Below, piece by piece: positions 50,856-60,043 of a stretch of 64,000 bases of DNA. How positions within the stretch are numbered: the first letter of the stretch is position 1; each line of letters starts with the position of its first letter. Made by a program: the position numbers and the translations under genes. This DNA comes from Haloferax sp046557615 (GTDB lineage: Archaea > Halobacteriota > Halobacteria > Halobacteriales > Haloferacaceae), in contig NZ_JBKIII010000001.1 in the NCBI RefSeq assembly GCF_046557615.1, forward strand, positions 682,001-746,000, read 5' to 3'. The notes beneath the pieces were generated by a model that was not told where the DNA came from, did no database searches, and saw nothing but the letters and a program-made list of their open reading frames with translations.

Positions 50856-52115
50856 ATGAGTGACGGGGACGACGATACGACGGAACTCTCGTTCGAGAGC
50901 CTCGACGAACGCCTAGACGAGGCTGCAGAGGCCCTCGAAGCCGCAGAGACCGAAGCCGACCTCGACGACGTCGAAGCGACGCTCGACGACATCGACGCAG
51001 ATATCGAGGCGGCAGACCTGCCCGAACCGGACGACGAAGACGAAGACGACCCAACCGAGGAACTCACTTCGAAACTGTCCGACCTACGTGACGACCTCGA
51101 AGACCAGCGCGGTCCGTACGCCGAGGACGCTGTCGAGGACCTCGAAGATGCCAAGACTACCATCTCGGACACCCGCTGGACCGAGCAAGGTGAGGACGAA
51201 ATCGTCGCCGCCGTCGAATCCTTCGCAGAAGCGTTCAACGGCGTCCTCGACGCCGACGTCTCTGTCGATGGAAGCGACGAATCCGACCTGAACGCCGCGC
51301 TCGACGAGGCAATCGCGGCCATCGAAGCCGCCGACCTCGACGCCGACGAGGACGCAGAGACCATCGCGGACCTCCTCGAAGTCACCGAGGGTCTCACGAC
51401 CGGCCTCGACGACTCCCAAGAGTGGGACGACCTCGAAGTCCGCGAGAAACTCCACGCACAGGGCTTCTACGACGTTCTCGGCCACTACAAGGACTACCCG
51501 CCGGAACTCTCGGCGCTCAAAGAACACGAGAAGCGCGGCAACGTCGATATGATCGTCCTCGCGTTCGAGAGCCTCCAGTCCAACTTCATGCAGGAGTACT
51601 GTATCGAGACGCTCACGCGCATGAACGACCCACGCGGCTACGACGCGATGGCGACGAAAGCCAAGCGCCGTGACAAGGGTGCCATCAAGGCAATCGGCAA
51701 GATGGGTGCCGAAGAGGGTGTCGAGATGCTCATCGACTACATCGACAGCGACAACGACCCAGCACTCCAGAAGGTCGTGTTCAAAGCACTCGGTGAGATT
51801 GGCTCCGAAGAAGCCACCCAACCGATTGCGAACAAACTCGAACTCGAAAACGGCAACGTTCGCTCGGCCGCCGCACGCTCGCTCGGTATCCTCGGCGACA
51901 CGCGCGCCGTCGACCCGCTCGCGGACGTACTCGCAGACGACGAGAGCGACTCGGTTCGCGCCAGCGCGGCGTGGGCACTCCGACAGATTGGCACGGAAAC
52001 CGCACTCGAAGCGGCCGCCGATTACGCGGACGACCGCTCCTATCTCGTCCAGCGAGAGGCTGAACTCGCCGCCGAATTCCTCGGCGACGACGTGACGCAC
52101 GAAGCGACGGTCTAA
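50856..52115 (+). CDS. HEAT-repeat protein with acidic helical N-terminus
   Basis: The 419-residue soluble protein has a first ~170 residues rich in Asp, Glu and Ala, forming long acidic helices (ELSFESLDERLDEAAEALEA, EATLDDIDADIEAADL). From about residue 215 there are HEAT/armadillo-type repeats: DMIVLAFESLQSNFMQEYCI, AIKAIGKMGAEEGVEMLIDY, ALQKVVFKALGEIGSEEATQ, NVRSAAARSLGILGDTRAVD and SVRASAAWALRQIGTETALE, i.e. PBS-lyase-type repeats of about 30 residues. These give a solenoid for protein binding. Partners are unknown. The promoter implies a leaderless mRNA. Confidence 0.88.
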   Translation: MSDGDDDTTELSFESLDERLDEAAEALEAAETEADLDDVEATLDDIDADIEAADLPEPDDEDEDDPTEELTSKLSDLRDDLEDQRGPYAEDAVEDLEDAKTTISDTRWTEQGEDEIVAAVESFAEAFNGVLDADVSVDGSDESDLNAALDEAIAAIEAADLDADEDAETIADLLEVTEGLTTGLDDSQEWDDLEVREKLHAQGFYDVLGHYKDYPPELSALKEHEKRGNVDMIVLAFESLQSNFMQEYCIETLTRMNDPRGYDAMATKAKRRDKGAIKAIGKMGAEEGVEMLIDYIDSDNDPALQKVVFKALGEIGSEEATQPIANKLELENGNVRSAAARSLGILGDTRAVDPLADVLADDESDSVRASAAWALRQIGTETALEAAADYADDRSYLVQREAELAAEFLGDDVTHEATV

Positions 52116-52125
52116 CCCGGCGAAT

Positions 52126-52133
52126 CTTTTTAT
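52126..52133 (+). promoter_or_regulatory. TATA box of the secreted phospholipase-D-like gene
   Basis: CTTTTTAT is centred about 28 nt before the GTG start at 52158, in the 42-bp gap after the HEAT gene. The spacing supports a leaderless transcript and the choice of GTG as start. Confidence 0.5.
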
Positions 52134-52157
52134 CGGAAGACGAGACCACCGCGGGGT

Positions 52158-53744
52158 GTGTCGTACACCCACCGCGTCGTGGCCGTCTTGCTCTGCTGTT
52201 CGCTACTCGTCGTCACGCCAGCGGCCGCAACGCCCGAGACCGGTGAACGGACCGAACACACGTCCTCGGCCCAATTCGTCGCCGCACTTCCGAACCCCGC
52301 GACACCCGACGACCGAGGAGAGTTCATCGCGGTGCAGGCACCCACAGGCACGACGGTCACGCTCGACGATGGCGAGACTCAGGTCTCGTTCGTCGCGTCC
52401 GGCGGCGTCGTCGCCGTCGCCTCTGCTCCCAACGTCGCCGCAAATCTCACCGAGTACCCAGTTATCACACCCGGCCTCAGTCTCGCAAACGGCGGTGAGA
52501 CCGTCACACTCAGCGTCAACGGAACGGTCGAAGACCGATTTTCGTACGACAACGCCGAGGAAGGCGCGGTTGTGACGCGGAACGACGATGGGTGGTCGTG
52601 GTGGCCGCGAACGCTCCCAAAACGACCAGTCACAACCCACGGTCCGGCGAACGCGACGCTCTTTACCCTTCCAGATTCGCCAACCGTCCCGAGGGAGACA
52701 CTCAGCGATGCCGAAACACGAATCTTGCTCGCAGGCTACGTCGTCTCGTCGCCCGAAATCGGGGACGAACTCGTTGCCGCCCACGAACGGGGTGTTCGCG
52801 TTGAGGTACTCGTGGACGACGCACCAGTCGGGGGCTTTCCGCGACAATCGGCTCGCGTCCTCGATAGACTCGTCGAGGCGGGCGTGACGGTCCGCGTCGT
52901 CGGTGGCCCACACTCATTTCATCACGCGAAGTACGCAGTGGTCGATGACCACGCGCTCGTCATGACCGAGAACTGGAAGCCGTCGGGCACGGGCGGGAAC
53001 AAGAGTCGCGGCTGGGGCGTCGTCATGGAGTCTGCGTCAGTCGCTGCCGACCTGGCGCGAACGTTCGAAGACGATTCGTCGCTGGCGGAGGCACGAAGGT
53101 GGAGCCAGTACAGACTCGGCGAATCGTTCGTCGATGCCGACGCCGCGAGTGGACCGTACCCATCGCAAGTACAACCAGCACAGGTGAGCGTCGAGCGAGT
53201 GTCCGTCCTCCGCGCGCCCGACAACGCCGAAGCAGCGGTCATTCGTCGTCTCGATTCGGCCGAGAGACGAATCGACGTGGTTCAACCGACGGTCGAAACA
53301 GACTCCCCGTTCGTCTTTGCGCTCAAACGCGCCGCCGAGCGCGGTGTTCGCGTCCGCCTCTTGCTCGGGAGCGTGTGGTACGTCGAAGAGGAGAACGAGC
53401 GACTCGCCGAACAGTTGAACGCGTGGGCCGAACGGACCGGCAACCCGCTGTCGGTGCGCCTCGCCCGGCCTGCGGGTCGCTACGGTGCAATCCACGCGAA
53501 GGGCGTCGTCGCCGACGACACGGCTATCGTCGGCAGTCTCAACTGGAACCGGCACTCGGCACGCGAGAACAGAGAAATCGTCGTCGCGCTCGACAGCCCA
53601 GACGCCGCGGCGTACTACCGTCGTGTATTCGATGCAGACTGGCGAGCGAGCAATCGCGGGCCACGCCCGGTTCTCGTTGCACTCGCAGGATGCGCATTGC
53701 TCGCCGGACTGGTCGCGCTACGAAAAATCGAGTTCGAACCGTAG
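52158..53744 (+). CDS. exported phospholipase D-superfamily protein with two HKD motifs
   Basis: The 528-residue protein starts at GTG 52158 with a signal peptide (HRVVAVLLCCSLLVVTPAAA, residues 5-24) and ends with a C-terminal transmembrane helix (VLVALAGCALLAGLVALRK), so the body should be outside the cell. Both catalytic motifs are intact: HHAKYAVVDDHALVMTENW and IHAKGVVADDTAIVGSLNW (each HxKx4D). This pattern belongs to PLD-family phosphodiesterases or nucleases; lipid versus nucleic acid substrate cannot be told. The N-terminal ~130 residues before the first PLD domain have a lamin-tail/Ig-like look (ANPATPDDRGEFIAVQ-type start). Confidence 0.86.
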   Translation: MSYTHRVVAVLLCCSLLVVTPAAATPETGERTEHTSSAQFVAALPNPATPDDRGEFIAVQAPTGTTVTLDDGETQVSFVASGGVVAVASAPNVAANLTEYPVITPGLSLANGGETVTLSVNGTVEDRFSYDNAEEGAVVTRNDDGWSWWPRTLPKRPVTTHGPANATLFTLPDSPTVPRETLSDAETRILLAGYVVSSPEIGDELVAAHERGVRVEVLVDDAPVGGFPRQSARVLDRLVEAGVTVRVVGGPHSFHHAKYAVVDDHALVMTENWKPSGTGGNKSRGWGVVMESASVAADLARTFEDDSSLAEARRWSQYRLGESFVDADAASGPYPSQVQPAQVSVERVSVLRAPDNAEAAVIRRLDSAERRIDVVQPTVETDSPFVFALKRAAERGVRVRLLLGSVWYVEEENERLAEQLNAWAERTGNPLSVRLARPAGRYGAIHAKGVVADDTAIVGSLNWNRHSARENREIVVALDSPDAAAYYRRVFDADWRASNRGPRPVLVALAGCALLAGLVALRKIEFEP

Positions 53745-53756
53745 TTCGTTCGGGGC

Positions 53757-55658
53757 TTACGCGGTCGAAGAGAGTTCTTCGTCGATATCCGCTTCGGCCA
53801 TCTTCTCGACGAGGCTGTCGATGACTTCCTCGCGCATGCCGCTGACGAACTTGATGGAACCGACGACGAGGTGGCCGCCACCGGAGACGCCACCGCCGAC
53901 GACTTCCTCGTTCAGTTCGGCGACCATCCGTGGGATGTCGAGACGAACGCCGTCGGAGCGGAGGACGGCGAAGTCAGGGCCGTAGCCGATGGTGATGACC
54001 GGCTCGCCCGTCTCTTTGACCTTGCGGTCGTGGAGTTTGCCCGTGGTCTTGCCCGGTGCTGGGTAGGTAAAGCGGTGTGCCCACTTGTCGAGGTCGATGC
54101 TGTAGAGGTTTGCGCCACTGTCGAGACGCTCGTGTTCGAGGTGAGGCTCCGCCGCTTCGAGTTGACGGTCCACGTCGCGCTCTGCACGCGACGAGAGGAA
54201 TTCCACGAGTTCCTCGTGGCGCTCGTCGTCGTCACAGCCGACGTTGAGGACGTCGTTGACGATGGACGCACCGTCGTTGTAGCGAAGCCAGTGAGCGGCG
54301 TAATCGAGCGCTTCACCGACGTCGAGGAGTTCTTCGCGGTCGTAGCCTTCCGCTTCGGCGAGTGCGATGTAGTCGTCCATGACCTCGGCCTTCGAGCGGT
54401 CCGAGAGACCGGCGACAGCGGGGACGTGACGGAGTTCGTCGGTCACGTCGGGGTAAATCATCCGCGCGAGCTCGACACACATCATACCCGTCGTGATTCG
54501 GTAGTCTTCGCCGTGCAGGTACGGATTGACGTGCGCGTCGAGGAGTGGGTTGACCGCCTCGGGGTCGGGGTGGTGGTGGTCGACAACAGCGATGGGAACG
54601 TCGTAGTGTGCGAGGTTCTCGTAGGCGGGGACGTCCTCTTCGGTCGAGCCGTTGTCGAGCATGAGGAGGAACGGAAGGCGCTGGCCGTGCCGTGCGCGAC
54701 CTTCGAGTGCGAAGTTGAGGTCGCGCGTCACGTCTTCCATCTCGTAGAACGGTGCCTTCGAGGGCAGGCGCTTGAAGAGGTGGCGCGAAGCGTCGGGGTC
54801 GTCGTGAACGTCTTCGATGAAGCGTTCGAGCGCGAGTTGGACAGGGACCGAGGCACACATGCCGTCGCCGTCTGCGTGGTGACGGACGCGGAGTGGGCGG
54901 CCTTCGAGGACCGTCCGGCGCAGAAGCGTCGCAACCTCTTCGAGGTCGTCGCGGAGCTTTTCGAATGCGGGCCATTCCACGAGTGGTTCGACCGATTCGG
55001 GTTGGGCGCGCTCGGCGAACTCGGCGTCGATGCGTTCGCGTGCGTCGGCTTCCGCGTCGCCGTCGAGTTTCGTCAGGTCGTCCACTTCGAGTTGGCGCGT
55101 GCCTTCGTGGTCTTCGACGGTGCCCGAGAGGCGCACCACGTCGTCGAGTTCGACGTGTGGGAACGCACGGACACCCGCTTCTTCGAAGGCCGCCGCGGCG
55201 ACGATGCCGCTCTCGTCGGCGATGCGGAACACCGTTGGGCCGCCAGTCTGCTTGATTTGGGCGATGAGACCTTCGATAGTGACCGTCTCACCCGTCGAGA
55301 GGTCGGCAATCGGCGTAATCGTTGGTTCGTGGTCGACGGTTTCGGTGCGGTAGTTATCGGGCGTGTCTTCGACGAAGGCGATATCGCCGTTCTCTCGGAC
55401 GTCGTCGAGTCGGACGACGAGTCGGTCGCCGACGCTGTACTCGTTCGAGAGGTTGGACTCGTGAATCAGTCCGGAGACGGAGTCAGAGACGTCAACGAAG
55501 ATGCCGTATTCGACGACGCCGTTGACGACAGCGTGGTAGTGTGCGCCGACATCAGCGTCGTCAGCAGTGCAATTCGGAGCGAGGTCGTAGACGATTGGTC
55601 GCGAGTCCGAATTCGGACCCGAGTCGCCGCCGGAATCCCCGGCGTTCTCGTCGTTCAT
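53757..55658 (-). CDS. RecJ-like DHH-family exonuclease with S1 and OB domains
   Basis: The 633-residue protein has, in order, an S1 RNA/DNA-binding domain (about residues 37-105, YHAVVNGVVEYGIFVDVSDS), an OB-fold nucleic-acid-binding domain (about 125-200, TVTIEGLIAQIKQTGGPTVF), a DHH phosphoesterase core (RHHADGDGMCA, MLDNGSTEED, and AVVDHHHPDPEAV with the namesake DHH), and a DHHA1-type C-terminus (GGGVSGGGHLVVGSIKF). This matches haloarchaeal RecJ/GAN-like 5'-3' single-strand exonucleases of repair or RNA decay. The start ATG 55658 gives MNDENAGDSGGDSG. A TATA-like AAAGCTTAAC about 29 nt before it lies inside the broken ORF upstream. Confidence 0.92.
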   Translation of the reverse strand: MNDENAGDSGGDSGPNSDSRPIVYDLAPNCTADDADVGAHYHAVVNGVVEYGIFVDVSDSVSGLIHESNLSNEYSVGDRLVVRLDDVRENGDIAFVEDTPDNYRTETVDHEPTITPIADLSTGETVTIEGLIAQIKQTGGPTVFRIADESGIVAAAAFEEAGVRAFPHVELDDVVRLSGTVEDHEGTRQLEVDDLTKLDGDAEADARERIDAEFAERAQPESVEPLVEWPAFEKLRDDLEEVATLLRRTVLEGRPLRVRHHADGDGMCASVPVQLALERFIEDVHDDPDASRHLFKRLPSKAPFYEMEDVTRDLNFALEGRARHGQRLPFLLMLDNGSTEEDVPAYENLAHYDVPIAVVDHHHPDPEAVNPLLDAHVNPYLHGEDYRITTGMMCVELARMIYPDVTDELRHVPAVAGLSDRSKAEVMDDYIALAEAEGYDREELLDVGEALDYAAHWLRYNDGASIVNDVLNVGCDDDERHEELVEFLSSRAERDVDRQLEAAEPHLEHERLDSGANLYSIDLDKWAHRFTYPAPGKTTGKLHDRKVKETGEPVITIGYGPDFAVLRSDGVRLDIPRMVAELNEEVVGGGVSGGGHLVVGSIKFVSGMREEVIDSLVEKMAEADIDEELSSTA

Positions 55659-55690
55659 AGTCGGCTTAAGTTCGGGGGTGGTGTTAAGCT

Positions 55691-56017
55691 TTACAAATGT
55701 CTCGCGTGTGGGAGCGATTCGCGTCGAAGTGACTTGGCACGAACACCAGCAACAACGAGCGTATCACCGACCTTGGCGACGACAGGGTCGAGTCCGTCGA
55801 AATCGAGTCGGCAGACCCGTCAGACGTGCCCCCCGTTGAGTTCGGTCGTCGTGGTCGGCGCCCCGTCGGCACCGAGGGCGTCTCCCACGCGGGCGACGAG
55901 TTCAGAATCGAGCGTCACACCGATAATCCGTCGGCTGACCACCTCAGTATGGCGGTCCTGTCTCTCGTATTCACTGACCGTTTCGGAACCCTTAGATGCC
56001 GCGCGGTCGGACGACAC
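55691..56017 (-). pseudogene. short reading frame interrupted by one in-frame TGA, upstream of the RecJ-like gene
   Basis: Reading from a GTG at 56015-56017, the frame encodes 65 residues ending LNGGHV, then a TGA (55820-55822), then 42 further codons in the same frame (RVCRLDFDGLDPVVAKVGDT continuing) to a TAA at 55691. Codon use on both sides of the stop is typical of a real gene, and the tail resembles the end of a TrkA-C-like or other small beta domain, though no family is certain. Either the gene is broken or the start differs. It has the same orientation as the RecJ-like gene, 33 bp upstream. Its first codons overlap the JAMM gene promoter region. Confidence 0.5.
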
Positions 56018-56020
56018 TCT

Positions 56021-56506
56021 ATGCGACTCTTTCGGTCGCGGGAGGTCATTGGAATCGCCAGTGAGGCGCTCGATTTCGCACTCGAAGCCTCGGCGGAGAC
56101 CCACCCCAACGAGTACATGGGGTTGCTCCGCGGCGAAGACGCAACGCGTCTCGGCCTCGACCGCGATGGATACGTCATCACTGACGTACTCATTATTCCG
56201 GGGACGGTCTCCGACCCGTACAGCGCGACGGTTCGAAACGACCTCGTGCCGAACGACTTTCGGGCCGTCGGGTCGATTCACTCGCACCCGAACGGCGTGA
56301 TTCGCCCGAGCGACGCCGACCTCGACACCTTCGGCAGCGGCAAAGCCCACATCATCATCGGCGCTCCCTACGGCCCGAACGACTGGAAGGCCTTCGACCA
56401 AGCGGGAGAGGTTCGTGACCTGCCGGTCCTCGACGTTGACCTCCCCGACCCCGAATCGTTCTTCGACTTCACGCAGGAAGACATCGACGCGGAGTTGGAC
56501 AAATGA
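56021..56506 (+). CDS. JAMM (MPN/JAB) metalloprotease
   Basis: The protein has 161 residues from ATG 56021 (MRLFRSREVIGIASEALDFA). The JAMM zinc site is complete: Glu31, His87 and His89 in SIHSHPNGVIRPSDADLD with Ser97 and Asp100, the ExnHSHPx6SxxD signature. Such proteins in haloarchaea remove SAMP ubiquitin-like modifiers (desampylases), a role inferred from the family. A likely TATA box (CCCTTAGAT) is about 28 nt upstream, so the mRNA may be leaderless. It overlaps the downstream ribL start by four bases (ATGA), so the two genes are translated together. Confidence 0.9.
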   Translation: MRLFRSREVIGIASEALDFALEASAETHPNEYMGLLRGEDATRLGLDRDGYVITDVLIIPGTVSDPYSATVRNDLVPNDFRAVGSIHSHPNGVIRPSDADLDTFGSGKAHIIIGAPYGPNDWKAFDQAGEVRDLPVLDVDLPDPESFFDFTQEDIDAELDK

Positions 56507-56931
56507 CGCGCGTCATCGCCCAAGGGACGTTCGACATCCTCCACCCCGGCCACGTTCACTATCTCTCCGATGCGGCCGCGATGGGCGACGAACTCCACGT
56601 TATCATCGCCCGCTCCTCGAACGTGACCCACAAGGCCAAACCAATTTTAGACGACCGCCAGCGCCGAGACATGGTCGCCGCACTCGGCGTCGTCGACGAA
56701 GCACACCTCGGCCACGAGACGGACATCTTCGTCCCAATCGAGGAAATCGACCCCGACCTCATCGTCCTCGGCTACGACCAACACCACGACGAGGCCGACC
56801 TCGAAGCGGCGCTCGCCGAGCGCGGTATCGACTGTGAAGTCGCCCGCGCGAGTCCACGCGACCCCGCATACGAAGACGAGTTGCTCTCGACGGGGCGCAT
56901 CATCGACCGGGTTTTAGAACGTCGCGGGTGA
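56503..56931 (+). CDS. ribL: archaeal FAD synthase (RibL), FMN adenylyltransferase
   Basis: The 142-residue nucleotidyltransferase opens MTRVIAQGTFDILHPGHVHYL, with the HPGH active-site motif (HxGH class) at residues 14-17. The later KAKPILDDRQRRDMVAAL and VDEAHLGHETDIF segments are of the RibL family, and a C-terminal STGRIIDRVLE replaces the ISSTRI-like motif. It transfers AMP from ATP to FMN to make FAD, and in the archaeal form two cysteines control activity, though only one (in GIDCEVARA) is visible here. It is coupled to the JAMM gene by a four-base overlap; the reason for the pairing is unknown. Confidence 0.93.
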   Translation: MTRVIAQGTFDILHPGHVHYLSDAAAMGDELHVIIARSSNVTHKAKPILDDRQRRDMVAALGVVDEAHLGHETDIFVPIEEIDPDLIVLGYDQHHDEADLEAALAERGIDCEVARASPRDPAYEDELLSTGRIIDRVLERRG

Positions 56932-57047
56932 GCCAGGTATCGCGGTTTTCTGCGTGTTACGTTGTGAGTCGCAACGCTCGCGCTCTCCAAGAGAAATCCA
57001 GCACATCCGCTCACGGGAAGTGAAAACGAAGAGAAAGCGAATAGCGA

Positions 57048-57767
57048 TTATTCGCTGGACTGCGACTGCTGCTGTTCGTCGAGCCAGGTCTGGTACTCTT
57101 CTTCGGAGACGACTTCGACGGTGAAGTACATCTGCGAGTGAGCCACACCACAGAACTCAGTACAGTAGCCCTGGTAGGTGCCTTCCTCGTAGGCGACCGT
57201 TTTGATGGTGTTCGTCGACTGCGGGAGCGCGTCAGTCTTCAGCGCCAAGTCGGGGACGTGGAAACCGTGTATCACGTCCTGTGAGGTCACTTGAATCACC
57301 ACTGGGCGGTCCTTCGGGATGACGATTTCGGTGCCGGAGGTGAAGTTACCCTCTTCGGGGTAGTACATGTTCCAGCCCCACTGGTAGGCTTCGGCGTGGA
57401 CGACGACCGGGTCCTCGTCAGCCGAAATCGAGTCCGCTTGGTACGTGACGTTCTCGTTTGCCAGCACGCCGTAGGAGGCGACGCCGACGAAGAGCAGGAT
57501 AATCGCGGTTGCGATGGTCCACGTGATTTCGAGACGGCGGTTCTCCTTGGTCGGCAGAGCGCGCTCGGAGTTGCGGAACTTATAGACTGTGTAGAGCAGG
57601 ATGGCCTCTACGAGCAGCGTAATCGGGATTGCGATGTAGAGCAGCTTCCCGTTCAGCTGGTTGATAAGTTCTGACGAGGCAGACGTCTGCGCCGCGACGG
57701 GTGTTGCAAAGAGCGCAACCGCGACCGTCACGAGCAGGGACGCGAGCGCGAAACGCGTCTTTCTCAT
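57048..57767 (-). CDS. coxB: cytochrome c oxidase subunit II with CuA site
   Basis: The 239-residue protein has a signal peptide (residues 1-26, ending ATPVAAQ), two transmembrane helices (about 41-63 and 80-103) and a CuA cupredoxin domain. The CuA ligands are His167, Cys202, Glu204, Cys206, His210 and Met213 (in VIHGFHVPDL and YCTEFCGVAHSQM), so electrons enter through a binuclear copper centre. Aromatic residues in AYQWGWNMYYPEEG lead electrons onward. It is divergent (140 bp) from the CtaA-CtaB fusion gene, which provides heme for the same oxidase. Other subunits are not in this window. Confidence 0.95.
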   Translation of the reverse strand: MRKTRFALASLLVTVAVALFATPVAAQTSASSELINQLNGKLLYIAIPITLLVEAILLYTVYKFRNSERALPTKENRRLEITWTIATAIILLFVGVASYGVLANENVTYQADSISADEDPVVVHAEAYQWGWNMYYPEEGNFTSGTEIVIPKDRPVVIQVTSQDVIHGFHVPDLALKTDALPQSTNTIKTVAYEEGTYQGYCTEFCGVAHSQMYFTVEVVSEEEYQTWLDEQQQSQSSE

Positions 57768-57907
57768 GCTGTCCGAGGGTTAGGAATAGCTGCATAAATG
57801 CATACCGACTCTCATGCCAGCCATTCGGTTTTCGAACCACTCGATTACGAATACGGCGGCCCAGAAAGCGCGGATCCTAAATACACCACGTCCCAATTCA
57901 GTCGTAG

Positions 57908-59326
57908 GTGACTTTCGTGGCCACAACGCGCGCTTCAAACACGTTCCACGGTTTGCTCGCTGCGACGGCGATGGGCGTCTACGTCCTCCTTCTCGTCGGC
58001 GCGACGACCGCACTCACGGACGCGACAGCGGCGTGTACGGCGTGGCCAATCTGCGGAGACGGCTTTACGCTCCCGACAACGTTCGACGGCAGGGTCGCCG
58101 TCGGCCACCGCATCGCCGCGGTACTCGTCGGACTGCTCGTCCTCGCGACGCTCGTCTCGGCGTGGCGAGCAAACACGTCTCGACGGGTCCGCGCTACCGT
58201 AACCGCGTCTGCCGTTCTCTACCCCGCACAAGCCGGACTCGGCGCGGTCGTCGCTACCGTCGGCGGCGGCGCGTCCCTCTCGTTGCTCCATCTCCTCGTT
58301 GGGATGGCAATCTTCGGTGGATTTATCCTCGCGCTCGCGTGGACACTCGAATCCGAGACTGGAAATCCAGGCGACAGACCAGTCGCACCACCAGAGAGCG
58401 CCGACGAACTCGTCGAAGACTACGAGCGCCCCGAGGTACCGACCGAACCCATCGCACGGGCAAAGGCGACCGCGTGGGCGTACTTCCAACTGATGAAGCC
58501 ACGACTGATGTGGTTGCTCTGTCTCGTCGCATCGGCGGGTATGGCACTCGCCGGGACGGTCTCGCCCGGCCTGACGCCGCGCGTCCTCCTCCTCACGCTC
58601 GGCGGCGGCGTCCTCTCGATTGGCGCGTCGGGGACGTTCAATCACGTCCTCGAACGCGACGTGGACCGCAAGATGCAGCGAACGAGTGACCGACCCCTCG
58701 CGGTGGACCTCGTTCCCGTCCGCAACGCAATCGCCTTCGGCGTTCTCTTGACGCTCATCTCTGTGGCGATGTTCGCGTCGGTCAACCTGCTCGTCGGCGT
58801 CCTCGGATTCGCCGCCATCGCATTCTACAGCGTGGTCTACACGCTCATTTTGAAGCCGAACACCGTCCAGAACACCGTCATCGGCGGCGCGGCGGGCGCG
58901 CTTCCGGCACTCATCGGCTGGGTCGCCGTCACGGGCGAAATCGGACTCGGCGGGCTCATCCTCGCCGGTGTCATCTTCATGTGGACGCCCGCGCACTTCT
59001 ACAACCTCGCGCTCGCGTACAAGGACGACTACGCTCGTGGCGGCTTCCCGATGATGCCAGTCGTACGCGGCGAGACCGAGACGCGCAAGCACATCCTCTG
59101 GTGGCTCGGCGCGACGCTCCTCTCGGCGGCCATCCTCGGCGTGATGGACGCCCTCGGCGCGGTCTACCTGCTCACGAGCGTCGTCTTCGGCGGGTTGTTC
59201 CTCTACTTCGTCGTCAAACTCCACTACGACCAAGACGACACCGCCGCGTTCCGCTCGTTCCACGCCTCGAACGCGTACCTCGGCACGTTGCTCCTCGCAA
59301 TCGTCGTCGATACGCTCGTTCTCTAA
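57908..59326 (+). CDS. ctaB: heme o synthase with fused N-terminal CtaA-like domain
   Basis: The 472-residue membrane protein has an N-terminal ~150 residues carrying about four helices and segments (TAACTAWPICGDGF, VGHRIAAVLVGLLVL, ASLSLLHLLVGMAIF) of the COX15/CtaA heme a synthase half-domain. The remainder is a UbiA prenyltransferase (NHVLERDVDRKMQRTSDRPL near residue 244, the first Asp-rich motif; YKDDYARGGFPMM as the second). CtaB farnesylates heme b to heme o. The fusion joins the two steps of heme maturation for cytochrome oxidase. The start is GTG 57908; a GTG at 57917 is also possible. Confidence 0.92.
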   Translation: MTFVATTRASNTFHGLLAATAMGVYVLLLVGATTALTDATAACTAWPICGDGFTLPTTFDGRVAVGHRIAAVLVGLLVLATLVSAWRANTSRRVRATVTASAVLYPAQAGLGAVVATVGGGASLSLLHLLVGMAIFGGFILALAWTLESETGNPGDRPVAPPESADELVEDYERPEVPTEPIARAKATAWAYFQLMKPRLMWLLCLVASAGMALAGTVSPGLTPRVLLLTLGGGVLSIGASGTFNHVLERDVDRKMQRTSDRPLAVDLVPVRNAIAFGVLLTLISVAMFASVNLLVGVLGFAAIAFYSVVYTLILKPNTVQNTVIGGAAGALPALIGWVAVTGEIGLGGLILAGVIFMWTPAHFYNLALAYKDDYARGGFPMMPVVRGETETRKHILWWLGATLLSAAILGVMDALGAVYLLTSVVFGGLFLYFVVKLHYDQDDTAAFRSFHASNAYLGTLLLAIVVDTLVL

Positions 59327-59329
59327 TCC

Positions 59330-59983
59330 ATGGCTACCGCAACCTCGACCTTCCGTCCGTCGCGCAGCACGCTCGTCCACGGCGCGTTCGCGCTCAACAC
59401 GACGCTCGTTCTCAGCCTCGTCTACGTTCTCGCCACTGGCGCAGACGTTGGCGCTCTCCGATACGCAGTGTACGGCGTTATCTGGGTTGCAGTCGGTCTG
59501 TGGGTACTCTTCGACGTCGAAGTGCCGCCCACATCGACCAAAACCAAGCGCCGTGCCGCACTCGTCGCAGTCGGCTACTTCGCGCTTCTCGCCGTCGCTG
59601 GCGGAATCGTCACGACAGCGATTCCGGGTGGCGACTCGGGCCTTCGCGTCGCGTTTCTCCCACCGGGATGGGGCCCCGCACTCATCTACGCCGGGTCGCT
59701 CGTGAACGTGATTCTGATGCCCGCGCGTCTCGTCGGCTACGTCGCACTCGCGTACCTCGTCTACGACACGTTCATCGAAGCCTCGGGCGCGGCAGTCTCG
59801 GGTATCGTCGGCCTGCTCTCGTGTGTCTCCTGCTCGTGGCCCGTCCTCGCGTCGATTGCCACGAGCGTCTTCGGGAGTGGGACGGCGCTCGCGCTCACTG
59901 CCACGTCGCTCTCCTACGACCTCTCGACGCTCGTCTTCGTCGTCACCGTCGCGCTCCTCCGGTGGCGACCCGGATTCCGATAG
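59330..59983 (+). CDS. membrane protein with CxxC helix next to the heme-synthase gene
   Basis: The 217-residue protein has about six membrane segments: approximately residues 22-37, 42-61, 78-97, 116-142, 150-172 and 187-206. A striking loop/helix SGIVGLLSCVSCSWPVLASI (about residues 156-175) holds a CxxC pair inside a hydrophobic stretch, which could bind copper or form a disulfide. It begins 3 nt after the stop of the ctaB fusion, so it is very likely in the same operon and linked to oxidase assembly; this is inference. No named family is recognised with certainty. Confidence 0.78.
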   Translation: MATATSTFRPSRSTLVHGAFALNTTLVLSLVYVLATGADVGALRYAVYGVIWVAVGLWVLFDVEVPPTSTKTKRRAALVAVGYFALLAVAGGIVTTAIPGGDSGLRVAFLPPGWGPALIYAGSLVNVILMPARLVGYVALAYLVYDTFIEASGAAVSGIVGLLSCVSCSWPVLASIATSVFGSGTALALTATSLSYDLSTLVFVVTVALLRWRPGFR

Positions 59984-60043
59984 TTCACCCCGCTCGCATC
60001 CTGCTCCACCTCGTTTTTACCGCTTCGCTGAGAAGAACGGCCA

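Noticed and set aside
55691..55822. Reading the TGA in the broken ORF as selenocysteine.
   Set aside because: Haloarchaea are not known to use selenocysteine, the context does not resemble a redox site, and no SECIS-like hairpin was seen.
53871..56300. An 809-codon open frame on the plus strand across the RecJ-like gene and into the JAMM gene.
   Set aside because: It is antisense to a well-supported S1-OB-DHH protein; long antisense frames are a normal result of the high-GC, GAC/CTC-biased codons here. It shows no domain pattern.
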